Source: JAGNHS01 sp964609695
Lineage (GTDB): Bacteria; Bdellovibrionota; UBA2428
Length of the DNA: 11,310 bases
Direction of reading: 5' to 3'
Assembly: GCA_964609695.1 (NCBI GenBank)
Contig: CAZSSP010000049.1
Span: 1 to 11,310 of the forward strand
This document shows, one piece after another, positions 4,043-11,310 of the stretch. Position numbers and translations under genes: made by a program. Position 1 is the first letter of the stretch. Every line of letters starts with the position of its first letter. The notes beneath the pieces were generated by a model. The model was not told the DNA's origin, made no database searches, and worked only from the letters and a program-made list of their open reading frames with translations.

Positions 4043-6970
4043 ATGAAAAGCTCAAAGTTTTTAAATAAAACCCCAACAATTATGGGGCTAACTCCACCAG
4101 AGTTAGCAATATTGGTTGGCTTTGTCTCTCTTGGATCTATGCTTTTTCCTTCTCGCCCGATTTTAATAGGGATGATTGCCCTCATTGGAATAATAATTCT
4201 ACTCACAGTTAAATATGTCTTTGGCGTGGGGGAGACAGCTCGTTTTTTTATGGCCGTTTTTAATAAGAAAAAAATAACTCGCCCGGGAGCCTTTGAAGCA
4301 TTTCGAATATTAAATGAATTTAGTGAAGCCATATATGACGAGGAAGACTCTATATTAACTAGATTAAGAGACATTCTAAGAGAACTTCCTGAAGGTTTAC
4401 AAATACGTTTTCATTTTGTTCGTTTAGAGCTCGATTTAAAAAATCAATTTCAAGAAAAAAGCACTTTCATTGAACTGACCAAAATGCGCAGATCTGAGTA
4501 TCTTAATGATCAATTTTTTGAAAATAAGGTCTATATTTCTTGGAGTTCAAATCGGGCTAAGAATCAATGCGAGAGGATTCTTAGAGATCTTGGGCTAAAT
4601 TATAATTTAGTTAACCTTGAACTTCCGATTCAAGATGGCTTTGTCTCTAGCAATGTGATTCATAATGAAGCAGGGGCTCAATTTAGCTTTGAGTTAAGGG
4701 ATTTGCCGCTTGAGTTTTCTTTAAGAGATGTTTCTGCATTTTTAAGGCTTGATTCAGAATGTGTTTATTCAATTGGTTTTTATAAGTCAGGAAGTCGCCG
4801 AGAAATTCAAAAGCTTTCACTTAGAAGTGGATCACTGGCTAATTTTTCTCAAGGAGGAGCAGCTTCTCGAATGGAGGCTGGTCTTAGTCGCGAAAGCGCA
4901 AATGATACGCTTGAGAGCTTAATTCGTGGAGAGGATTCTGTTTTTAGTGTTCAATCCATTATTAGCTATAAAAAAAAGGAGCGCTTCTTTGAATTTCCTC
5001 AAATTAAATTTAGAGAATCTCTTAAAAAGCTAGGACACTTGAAATCAGAAGAACTACTAAAGCTTCATTTAGGTAAAAAAGATAAATTATTAGAGCATAA
5101 ATTAACAGGCATGGAATTGGCGGCGCTACTCCCTTTGCATTTTACTATGAGTGCCCCTAGAGAGTTTCCAAATTTTTTAACTCCTGAGCGAGAGCTTCTA
5201 CATTTTTCAGGTTTTGCAGATAATCTTCCCAATGGAAATGCTGTGCTCTTTGGCCCATCAGGGAAAGGTAAATCCATGATGTTAGCTAATCTTTTTGCCT
5301 ACATTATGGAGGAAACAAATTCGGAGATCATAATTCTAGATAATGGTCGAGGTTTTGAAAATTTTGTTCGAGCTTATGGCGGTAAAACCTTTGAGATGAC
5401 AAGTGAAGCTGTTCCTGTGGGCTTAAATCTTTGTCAGATATTAAGTGCTTTTGATAAGAATTTTAGAGCCGAATGCTTAACTGATTTTACAAGATTTTTA
5501 ATAAATTCACGTGGTGAGATTAACAATTTAATTTTATCGCGAATGAAAAGACTTGCGACACTAAATTTCCCAAAAAACCTAAATCATTGGCAGAAGATGT
5601 TAAATGAAAATCAATGCGAAGAAATTGCTGAGCAAATTTTACCTTTTGTTCATGGTGAAATTTATGGTGATCATTTTGATGCGCCAATCTCAGCTGATCT
5701 AAATTCTAGAATTCTATACTTTACTGGACCAATGATTAGCCCAGGACAAAATAATCCTCTCATTATCCCATACTTTTTTGTGGTGAATTTACTGGTAGCT
5801 TCACGTGCTAGTTTTTCTGACAAACATCCACCAGCCATCGTTTGCTGGGATGAAGCGGCCTGGCTAATGAATCATGCGCCGAATGTGGTGAGTTCCATGT
5901 GGAACTGTATGCGAAAAACTGGAAATTCAGTTATTGCCTCTGCTCAACATCCCGGACAAATAACAGTGCATTCAAGTGGAAGGGATATTTTGGAAAACTC
6001 TCCTACGCGCTGGGTTTTGGGACTTTCAGAGGGCATAAGTGAGCTCGATAATATAATGGAAATTAATTCCTCAGAAAAAAGGGCCTTGGGAGTTCGTCGT
6101 CCTGGAGATTTTTTCTTAGTAGGAAGAGAGGCCCAAAAATATTGGGTGAGCTTTTTGCAGAGCCCTCTTCATTACGCTCTTTTTACAACATCTAAAAAGG
6201 AGCGTGTAGAAATTGAAAAACTTATCAATGAAGAAAATGAGGGAACAGCTCAGCAAAAAGTTATTCAAGCTTGCACACGCTGGAGTCTATCGAAAGTAAA
6301 AGCAGGAATGCTAACAGTTTTGCTGATTTTGGGTTTTATTCGCCCTGCAAGTGCGTTTTGGGGAATTGGGGACACAAGTGACCCAATATTGCTTGGGATC
6401 TTACAACAAAGCACCCAGCAAGTGGCGGCGCTTATTCAGCAAATAGAATTAGCTAGACGTCATTATTATGAATTTCAAAGCGTCTATAAGGATGCCCGAA
6501 AAGTTCTTAATGATCTTAAAACTGCTACGGAAGTTCTAACTTCAAATAAAAGGGAATATTCAGGAGCTCGTGAAAAGCTAGAGGCCGTTAAAATGATAAT
6601 GCGTTCAGCGGATTCGATGAATAATTTGCCCGATGAAATTCAAAGAAAAATTAACTCAATTGGCGAGGCCGTTGTTTATCAAGATAAGCAAAGTCAGATG
6701 GCTGAAGTTTTTCGTGGCTTTGGAGTAGAAATTTCTGATCAAGCCAGAGGTGCAAGTGTTGGGGTGGCAGAAAAACTAACAGCTCAAGGAATAGGTCTGC
6801 AACTACAGACTTTAGCCGATATTTCACGAGGACAGGCTGAGATTTTAAGACTTGCCGCAATTGATGAAGCAAGAAAAGTAAAGGCTGAGGCCGGAGAGCA
6901 AATGCTACAGGGGCAGCTAGCAGATTTAAGAAATCTCAATCCAGGACAAACAATCAGGAGACCATATTAA
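4043..6970 (+). CDS. virB4: VirB3-VirB4-VirB5 fusion, T4SS ATPase
   Basis: A single 975-codon frame, with GGGGAAG 8 bases before the ATG. Residues 1-~75 look like VirB3: a 'TPTIMGLTPPEL' start and two membrane helices (about 20-35 and 39-58). Residues ~80-735 are the VirB4/TrbE (CagE_TrbE_VirB) ATPase, which powers pilus assembly and transport at the inner membrane. The Walker A motif GPSGKGKS is at 404-411 and a Walker B-like VCWDEAAW has D603-E604. C-terminal ATPase features such as SAQHPGQ and the SPTRW strand follow. After a short linker, residues ~748-771 form an internal signal peptide (RWSLSKVKAG, a hydrophobic core, then P768-A-S-A771). The last ~204 residues are helical/coiled coil (FWGIGDTSDPILLGILQQ onward), like VirB5/TrbJ, the periplasmic pilus-tip protein. 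Cleavage at A771 would release it. VirB3-VirB4 fusions are known; an appended VirB5 is unusual. No in-frame start codon with a ribosome binding site separates the parts. Confidence 0.85.
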   Translation: MKSSKFLNKTPTIMGLTPPELAILVGFVSLGSMLFPSRPILIGMIALIGIIILLTVKYVFGVGETARFFMAVFNKKKITRPGAFEAFRILNEFSEAIYDEEDSILTRLRDILRELPEGLQIRFHFVRLELDLKNQFQEKSTFIELTKMRRSEYLNDQFFENKVYISWSSNRAKNQCERILRDLGLNYNLVNLELPIQDGFVSSNVIHNEAGAQFSFELRDLPLEFSLRDVSAFLRLDSECVYSIGFYKSGSRREIQKLSLRSGSLANFSQGGAASRMEAGLSRESANDTLESLIRGEDSVFSVQSIISYKKKERFFEFPQIKFRESLKKLGHLKSEELLKLHLGKKDKLLEHKLTGMELAALLPLHFTMSAPREFPNFLTPERELLHFSGFADNLPNGNAVLFGPSGKGKSMMLANLFAYIMEETNSEIIILDNGRGFENFVRAYGGKTFEMTSEAVPVGLNLCQILSAFDKNFRAECLTDFTRFLINSRGEINNLILSRMKRLATLNFPKNLNHWQKMLNENQCEEIAEQILPFVHGEIYGDHFDAPISADLNSRILYFTGPMISPGQNNPLIIPYFFVVNLLVASRASFSDKHPPAIVCWDEAAWLMNHAPNVVSSMWNCMRKTGNSVIASAQHPGQITVHSSGRDILENSPTRWVLGLSEGISELDNIMEINSSEKRALGVRRPGDFFLVGREAQKYWVSFLQSPLHYALFTTSKKERVEIEKLINEENEGTAQQKVIQACTRWSLSKVKAGMLTVLLILGFIRPASAFWGIGDTSDPILLGILQQSTQQVAALIQQIELARRHYYEFQSVYKDARKVLNDLKTATEVLTSNKREYSGAREKLEAVKMIMRSADSMNNLPDEIQRKINSIGEAVVYQDKQSQMAEVFRGFGVEISDQARGASVGVAEKLTAQGIGLQLQTLADISRGQAEILRLAAIDEARKVKAEAGEQMLQGQLADLRNLNPGQTIRRPY

Positions 6971-6974
6971 GATT

Positions 6975-7925
6975 ATGGAATATGAGTTTTTAAGAAAATT
7001 TAGCGAAGAACTTTATGCAGATCTTGCGCCGGTGTTTTACGCTCTTCTTGCCGTGGCGGCTGTAATGGCAATTCTTGGTGAGTTTGCAAATTCATATTTA
7101 GGCAAGGGTGGGGGCCTAAGTTCAATTTTAGTTAGAATAGTTATTTCTATAGTTTTATTTTTATTTTTTCCGCAAATTCTTGAAGGTGCCAAGGAATTTA
7201 TGTGGGCACTTGAAATGGCTGTAAACAAAAATCATGGCGGCATTGAGCATGTTTTAGATGGCATGGTCAGTCTTGTTGGTAAATCCATTCAAGGACCGAT
7301 GGATTTTATTAAAGAAAGAGTCATTAATGTTGGTTCTACAATTGTTTTTTATATCGTCCATTTTATTTTCTTTCTCTATAATTTACTTTGGAGTTTAGCT
7401 CTTGTAGCGGCCCCTTTTATACTTCCGCTTTATGTTTGGGAGTTGGGTAGTTTTTTATTTAATAAATTTATAAGTTTTATTGTTCTTCTTTTAATAGTTC
7501 GGCTCCCCTGGGCCATACTTGCCGTGTCTTTATTGAAAATTTCGGATTATCTCCAACACGCGCAAGGGATAGAGGCCATGAAAATATTTTTTATCTATGT
7601 GGTGGGAGTGGTCGTCACGCTACTTATGCCCATCGTTTCACTTTATTTAGTGGCCACTCAAATGAGCGGGGCGGCAAGTGTTTTAGGAGGAGCTTCTGGT
7701 TTTGCGTTAGGAGCACTTCGTGCTGGTGTTGGTGGGGGTGCAAGCGTGAGTGCTTTTGCGAATCGTAGTGCGTATGCAATGGGCGAGGTAAAGACTGCTC
7801 AAAATAGTCAAAATTTTCGCCCCCCCTCATCGAGTTCCTTTTCTTCATCGCGAAATTCTGTGGTTGAGAGTGAAAAAAAAGAAATCAGAATTAAAAATTT
7901 AGAAAAAATTGGGAGGAGAAAGTGA
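6975..7925 (+). CDS. virB6: VirB6/TrbL-like polytopic T4SS membrane protein
   Basis: A 316-residue protein with no cleavable signal and about five or six hydrophobic segments: about residues 17-37, 50-70, 118-150 (probably two helices), 160-185 and 205-232. A Gly/Ala-rich stretch (SGAASVLGGASGFALGALRAG) and a hydrophilic Ser-rich, basic tail (about 270-316) follow. This is the VirB6/TrbL layout, an inner-membrane component of the translocation platform, and the position after VirB4/VirB5 is the canonical one. The ATG at 6975 is 4 bases after the previous stop. AGGAG lies 14 bases upstream, which is far, so translation probably depends on coupling. The gene ends in a 4-base overlap (GTGA) with the next. 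The family call is by topology and position, because VirB6 proteins share little sequence. Confidence 0.75.
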   Translation: MEYEFLRKFSEELYADLAPVFYALLAVAAVMAILGEFANSYLGKGGGLSSILVRIVISIVLFLFFPQILEGAKEFMWALEMAVNKNHGGIEHVLDGMVSLVGKSIQGPMDFIKERVINVGSTIVFYIVHFIFFLYNLLWSLALVAAPFILPLYVWELGSFLFNKFISFIVLLLIVRLPWAILAVSLLKISDYLQHAQGIEAMKIFFIYVVGVVVTLLMPIVSLYLVATQMSGAASVLGGASGFALGALRAGVGGGASVSAFANRSAYAMGEVKTAQNSQNFRPPSSSSFSSSRNSVVESEKKEIRIKNLEKIGRRK

Positions 7926-8290
7926 AAAATTTAAAAATTTTTTTAGTGTTTTGTGGAGTGGGATTTTTTTCAAATTTAAAAGCCTCACGAGAGTGTAATT
8001 TGAGGGTCAAGTCTGGAGAGGTGGGGGTGCTTCGGGTTCCGCTGGGAGCTGCAAGCACGGTTGAAACTACCAGAGAATTTCAATTTGCAGTTGTTGGCAA
8101 TCAGGCTGATTTTAAAGTCACAGCGGTAAAAGATGATGCAAAATTATTTGTAATTCAGGCCACAAATTCAGCGGCAAGAAAAACATCTCTTACAATTGGG
8201 ATGCGAAATTCGCGCCCACTTTCGCTTTGGGTAATACCTACAAGTATGGACGCAGGGTGCGTTTATACAAAGATTTCAAGAGGGTTTTAA
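7922..8290 (+). CDS. Short secreted VirB9 N-terminal-domain-like protein
   Basis: A 122-residue protein from the GTG at 7922, with a strong GGGAGGAG site just upstream. Residues 1-21 are a Sec signal peptide (basic start, FLVFCGVGFF core, cut near A21). The mature ~100 residues look all-beta, with GEVGVLRVPLGAASTV, FQFAVVGNQADFKVTAV and TSLTIGMRNSRPLSLWVIP. The order (an activating strand, 'I/V...vvGd..dfkV', then 'tsl.i.t..r.l.l.v') resembles the N-terminal domain of VirB9/TrbG/TraK outer-membrane core proteins. Those are usually 250-300 residues with a second domain that binds VirB7, and that half is absent. Cys25 and Cys113 stand at the two ends of the mature chain and could pair. It sits between VirB6 and VirB10, where VirB8 and VirB9 normally are. 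An alternative is a different small periplasmic subunit. Confidence 0.6.
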   Translation: MKNLKIFLVFCGVGFFSNLKASRECNLRVKSGEVGVLRVPLGAASTVETTREFQFAVVGNQADFKVTAVKDDAKLFVIQATNSAARKTSLTIGMRNSRPLSLWVIPTSMDAGCVYTKISRGF

Positions 8291-8291
8291 G

Positions 8292-9170
8292 ATGGCATTC
8301 ACTTATAAAATTAGCATAGAGCAGGTTAAGGAATTTCGATTTTCTAATCTTAAAAACTGGCTTCGAAGGGTCTACTTTCGACGTATAAGTTTTGGCGAGC
8401 AAGTCATCTATGGCTTTAATTATTCTAGAGGTTTAGCCACTATAGTTGGAGTGCTTTGTTTTGTGCTTTCAACTTGGCTTTTGAGTTTAGATCATCCGTT
8501 AACAATGTTGGCACATTTGATCTCTCCGGTTGAAGCCTCTGAGAGTGTTTCAAAGACTACTCAAGGCACAAAAGTAGATGGGCACCAGAAGGGTTCAAAA
8601 GTTGAATATGATTTGGGCTTAATTGAGGGTCAGGGTGGAAAGAAAGTTGAGCGGGGGGATTTTATTCCGGGTCGCCTTTCAACAGCCGTTGATAGTTCAA
8701 GAATTAAATCTCCGGTGCAAATAGAGCTCATCAATGCAAGAGATTTTGGGCTTGAAGATGGGGCCACAATGCTGGGGGAAGTTAGTGAAGTAAAAAAAGA
8801 GCGCATTTTTGTAATGTTAAACATTTTAAAAATGCCTGATGGAAGAGCCATAGATGTAAGCGGTGAAGTTTTATCGGCTGATGGAAGTGCGGGGCTTATT
8901 GGTGATTTTGAAACTAATCGCGGAGAAAACGCATTGGGGGCAGGAGTTGCAAGTTTTATGAGTGGTGCAACGGCTGGAATGCTTAATTTTCCGACAGAAA
9001 ATAGTGGTTATGGAACTTACGCGCGAAATGCTTTTATTTCTGGATCTAGTGAATCAGCTAATAAACTAGCTGATGTTTATACAGAGGATATGAGAACCCC
9101 TGAAACTCGAACAAGGGTGGGTTCAGGCCAGCCAGTGGTGATCTTACTAAAATCAGAGATAAGAATTTAA
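8292..9170 (+). CDS. virB10: VirB10/TrbI-like T4SS core protein
   Basis: A 292-residue protein (family members are often 350-450). A basic cytoplasmic N-terminus (1-46) is followed by one membrane helix (about 47-66). The short periplasmic linker (67-120) lacks the usual proline-rich run. The beta-rich VirB10 domain starts around FIPGRLSTAVDSSRIKSP (about 124-141). It carries the family's 'G.ml.Gev......ri.vmln....pdGr.i.v.g...s.dG.aGl.G' pattern (about 155-205), a Gly/Ala-rich helical section that may be the outer-membrane antenna, and the final QPVVILLKSEIRI strand. VirB10 spans the envelope and passes ATP-driven signals from the inner-membrane motors to the outer-membrane core. AGAGGG lies about 7 bases before the ATG, 1 base after the preceding stop, and the gene abuts the coupling-protein gene. 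The family call is firm. Confidence 0.85.
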   Translation: MAFTYKISIEQVKEFRFSNLKNWLRRVYFRRISFGEQVIYGFNYSRGLATIVGVLCFVLSTWLLSLDHPLTMLAHLISPVEASESVSKTTQGTKVDGHQKGSKVEYDLGLIEGQGGKKVERGDFIPGRLSTAVDSSRIKSPVQIELINARDFGLEDGATMLGEVSEVKKERIFVMLNILKMPDGRAIDVSGEVLSADGSAGLIGDFETNRGENALGAGVASFMSGATAGMLNFPTENSGYGTYARNAFISGSSESANKLADVYTEDMRTPETRTRVGSGQPVVILLKSEIRI

Positions 9171-10394
9171 ATGGATACTTTTTTGGGTTTTAGCGGGATG
9201 TTTAAAAAGCCCTTTTATGTGCGCTTTGAAAATAGAGCGGCACATACATTGATTGTAGGTATGACAGGCGCAGGAAAGACTACAACGCTTAAAAACTTTG
9301 TGGCGCAAGATTCTTCAAAATTTTCGACAATAGTTATTGATGGAAAGGGTGATCCAGAAATATTGGGGGCTCAAAAATCTAAGTTTTTAATATCAAGCTT
9401 TGGAGCAAGCTTTGAGGGTACGCATGGCTTTAATCCTTTAGTTGGTTCAATTGACCAGGTGGTGGGATCCTTTGTAGATGCTTGTGAATTTTCAAATGAA
9501 TATTATCGGGGCTGTTCTCAGCGTCTAATAATGAGCTATCTAAAGCTTCAGCAAGCGCAAGGAAAACTTCCTAGGATAGATGAGCTTTATGATTTAACTC
9601 TTTCAATTGATGGAGTTTTAGATCTTCTCCCACTTCTTCCAAGTTCCTATGATTCGGTTAGGAAAAACTTTCTAGCTCTTGAAAAAATCAGAGCGGATAC
9701 CTACATGCAGCAGCATGCGGGGCTCACAAATAGACTTTCATATTTAATAGAATCTTCTTGGTTTGATTCACTAACAGGCGCGTTTACTCAAATTCCATTA
9801 GAGGAAGCCTTTGAAAGAAAAATGAATATTTATGTCGGTCTTCAAAAGTTATCTAATCGTGAGGGGGCAGGGTTACTCGGAAAGATTTTACTCTCAAGGA
9901 TTGGTTCGCTTGCCGCTAATCGCGCTAGGCTCGATCAATCGCAATTATCGCAAAAGCCATATGTTTCAGTGATTGTAGATGAATTAGCTTCAATTGCTTA
10001 TCCTGGATTTGAAGTTTTGCCTCAAACGGTTCGAAGTTCAAAAGTTATGTTAACTCTGGCCACGCAAACTTTAAGCGATTTAAAACGCATAAGTGAGGAG
10101 TTCTCTCAGCAGATTCAAACCAATACAGCAGTAAAAATAATTCATCAGCAAAACTCAGGGGTAGATGCTGATACATGGGCAAAGCACATTGGGACTAAGG
10201 AAATTGTAGGAAAACCATTTGATCGATTTTTAATGGCCATTCGACCTCCAAAGAATCGATATCAATTTAAAGATAAACGTTCATTTATTGTAGATCCGGA
10301 TATTTTAAAAAATCTCTCGCGGGGTAGGGCCTTGGTCGAGCAGATGACCCCAAAAAATGGGAAAGAGCACAGGATGGTTGATATTTATGCTTAA
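9171..10394 (+). CDS. VirD4/TraG-family coupling ATPase without membrane anchor
   Basis: A 407-residue P-loop ATPase. Walker A is GMTGAGKT (residues 30-37), inside the 'HTLIVGMTGAGKTTTLKNFV' context of type IV coupling proteins. An IDGKGDPE strand and a FNPL motif follow, as in VirD4/TraD. Walker B is VSVIVDELAS with D270-E271. The 'SSKVMLTLATQTLSDL' segment then matches the sensor region of the TraM-recognition (TraG-D C) domain. Coupling proteins recruit the relaxase-DNA complex to the channel and pump DNA. The Walker A is only 30 residues from the N-terminus, so the two membrane helices found in most VirD4/TraG proteins are absent. I see no better in-frame start upstream, as the ATG at 9171 touches the VirB10 stop. 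It may contact the membrane through T4SS partners. An alternative is a conjugal HerA/FtsK-like ATPase. The 3' end overlaps the next gene by 8 bases. Confidence 0.8.
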   Translation: MDTFLGFSGMFKKPFYVRFENRAAHTLIVGMTGAGKTTTLKNFVAQDSSKFSTIVIDGKGDPEILGAQKSKFLISSFGASFEGTHGFNPLVGSIDQVVGSFVDACEFSNEYYRGCSQRLIMSYLKLQQAQGKLPRIDELYDLTLSIDGVLDLLPLLPSSYDSVRKNFLALEKIRADTYMQQHAGLTNRLSYLIESSWFDSLTGAFTQIPLEEAFERKMNIYVGLQKLSNREGAGLLGKILLSRIGSLAANRARLDQSQLSQKPYVSVIVDELASIAYPGFEVLPQTVRSSKVMLTLATQTLSDLKRISEEFSQQIQTNTAVKIIHQQNSGVDADTWAKHIGTKEIVGKPFDRFLMAIRPPKNRYQFKDKRSFIVDPDILKNLSRGRALVEQMTPKNGKEHRMVDIYA

Positions 10395-11091
10395 TGTTTT
10401 GAGTTCGCCTAACGAGAAAAGAATTCTTACGAAAATCTTAGATAAAAGGGCCTTAACTGTGAAAGAGCTCATGGAAGAGCTAGATTGGGATGCCTCAGCT
10501 CAGCGATTTTATGAAATTCTAACTCGATTAAGATTAAAATTCCCTCAATTAATTTCCATAAGTGCTCAAAATGGAACTAATACCCGATTGATTGTGGCAA
10601 AACCCATAGCTGGATTTTTACCTGCTTACAGAGATCATGATCGCATATTGTATTTATTGTCGAAAGCTGCGCGAAGTATAGTTAGCGATCTTATAGTGGT
10701 TGGGGAGTTTGAATATCGACTTGGCTCTTATACTCAAAAAATAAAAAATTTAAATCGTTTTCCAGATGGGTTATGGATTTTAGATAATAGCATTTGTGCG
10801 ATTGAATACGAATCAACGCTAAAATCATTTAAACGCATTCAGGGCATTGTCAGGGCCTTTGAAGATAGATCTAATGGGCTATGTTCTTCGGTTGTATTTT
10901 GTTCATCTACGGCGATTGCAAACGCCTACAAGAGGGCTCAAGAAATAATATTTAAAAATCCAAGTTTCTTTACTCCAAAGCTAAAAATTGTTGATTTGTC
11001 GCTAATTGAGTGGGGGGTGGGGAGTTTGGATTGGATTAAAGAAGTTAGTCATCAGATCGAGAGGAGTGAATTATGGAAAAATCAACAATAG
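10387..11091 (+). CDS. Winged-helix, PD-(D/E)XK-like protein resembling replication-relaxation proteins
   Basis: A 234-residue protein if it starts at the ATG at 10387, which has an AGGATGG site about 10 bases upstream. An in-frame ATG at 10357 would lengthen the overlap with the coupling-protein gene. Residues ~1-75 look like a winged helix (NEKRILTKILDKRALTVKEL, then RFYEILTRLRLKF). A second region carries a nuclease-like pattern: P126-D127, ten residues of beta strand, then E140-Y-E142, and K146 in IEYESTLKSFKR. This order (PD, E-x-E, T, K/R) is that of replication-relaxation (Replic_Relax, MobC-like) proteins, which help relaxases open or nick the origin of transfer. The canonical D/E-X-K is replaced by E-x-E with a lysine four residues on, so catalysis is uncertain. 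It lies directly after the coupling ATPase and overlaps the next gene by 19 bases. Confidence 0.6.
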   Translation: MLNVLSSPNEKRILTKILDKRALTVKELMEELDWDASAQRFYEILTRLRLKFPQLISISAQNGTNTRLIVAKPIAGFLPAYRDHDRILYLLSKAARSIVSDLIVVGEFEYRLGSYTQKIKNLNRFPDGLWILDNSICAIEYESTLKSFKRIQGIVRAFEDRSNGLCSSVVFCSSTAIANAYKRAQEIIFKNPSFFTPKLKIVDLSLIEWGVGSLDWIKEVSHQIERSELWKNQQ

Positions 11092-11310
11092 CAATTTCAA
11101 AGGATTTAAATGCAAAAATAAACGAGATCAAAGAACGATTTCATCTTGAGGGTAAAACTTCGGTTACGATGAGTGATGTCATTGAGGCTGCCCTTAGAGA
11201 AGCTTTAAAGAGACAAAATAAAATTCAAATCGCTAAAGCGATATCATTAGAGCAATTAGTCAAACAACTTAAAGTAACAGATTCAGAATTAGTTACTAAG
11301 CCTCTAACAA
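11073..11310 (+). CDS. Ribbon-helix-helix-like DNA-binding protein, 3' end beyond the window
   Basis: An open frame runs from the ATG at 11073 to the right edge, 79 codons so far, with a strong GAGGAG site (11061-11066) 6 bases upstream. The start overlaps the preceding gene by 19 bases. It opens with a short strand (STIAIS) and two helices (KDLNAKINEIKERF and MSDVIEAALREALKR), the layout of ribbon-helix-helix DNA-binding domains. A Lys/Gln-rich helical segment follows. RHH proteins of this kind are commonly relaxosome accessory factors or autoregulators beside mobilisation genes, and the position after the replication-relaxation-like gene fits that. Only the N-terminal part is visible, so the rest of the protein, including any relaxase domain fused to it, is unknown. 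Confidence 0.6.
   Translation, partial: MEKSTIAISKDLNAKINEIKERFHLEGKTSVTMSDVIEAALREALKRQNKIQIAKAISLEQLVKQLKVTDSELVTKPLT

Noticed and set aside
3088..4374. Minus-strand open frames at 3088-3345 and 3961-4374
   Set aside because: They are antisense shadows of the lipoprotein gene and of the 50-residue peptide plus VirB3 region, with low-complexity or unrecognisable translations.
6282..6310. Separate virB5 start at the in-frame ATG at 6308 (Met756)
   Set aside because: GGAG at 6282 is too far away, AGCAGGA touches the ATG, and starting there would remove the basic n-region of the signal peptide. No stop codon separates it from VirB4, so a fusion is the simplest reading.
5065..8851. Minus-strand open frames at 5065-5277, 6651-6872, 7037-7228, 7624-7848 and 8630-8851
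   Set aside because: They sit antisense to virB4, virB6 and virB10, whose products are recognisable across their whole length, and have no upstream signals.
10357..10386. Start at the ATG at 10357 for the replication-relaxation-like gene
   Set aside because: The ten extra residues are read from the coupling-protein gene, with no ribosome binding site. The ATG at 10387 fits the short overlaps seen throughout the operon.

Overview
The window looks like part of an integrated or plasmid-borne conjugative or mobilisable element in an AT-rich Gram-negative bacterium. A host in the Bdellovibrionota (Bdellovibrio/Bacteriovorax-like) is my best guess. It rests on the resemblance of the 1229-2050 protein to the TIGR02147/DUF4423 regulators common there, on the low G+C, and on lipoprotein and signal-peptide genes that imply an outer membrane. 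The host is inferred, not proven.

Left block (1-2050, minus strand): a putative HTH-type regulator of TIGR02147-like architecture and, 12 bases downstream, a Major Facilitator Superfamily exporter that runs off the left edge. This block is visibly more AT-rich than the rest. A divergent promoter region (2051-2168) carries repeated ATGTGC/GTACAT half-sites, including one near-perfect 17-base palindrome, that overlap the regulator's likely promoter. On the other side is a gene for an 88-residue secreted, very glycine-rich protein with a perfect ribosome binding site, closed by a hairpin terminator-like structure.

Right block (2609-11310, plus strand, tightly packed and often overlapping): a type IV secretion (T4SS) operon. 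In order: a protein with a tandemly duplicated ~50-residue domain; a short-signal lipoprotein with glycine-zipper segments (VirB7 position); a VirB2-like pilin; a 50-residue membrane peptide; a 975-residue protein in which VirB3-like, VirB4 ATPase and VirB5-like parts are joined in one frame; a VirB6-like membrane protein; a short secreted protein resembling only the N-terminal domain of VirB9; a VirB10-like protein; a VirD4/TraG-type coupling ATPase without membrane segments; a winged-helix plus PD-(D/E)XK-like protein resembling replication-relaxation proteins; and the start of a ribbon-helix-helix-like protein. The last three suggest that DNA-processing (relaxosome) genes follow just beyond the right edge.

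Working model: VirB2 and the VirB5 part form the pilus, VirB3/B4/B6 the inner-membrane motor and platform, and the lipoprotein, VirB9-like and VirB10 proteins an envelope-spanning core. The coupling ATPase and its two followers deliver and process DNA. No VirB8, VirB11 or VirB1 is recognisable. The most unusual points are the triple fusion, the reduced VirB9, the soluble coupling protein, and a strong terminator-like hairpin inside the lipoprotein gene just ahead of the pilin ribosome binding site. I see no rRNA, tRNA, CRISPR array or insertion sequence.
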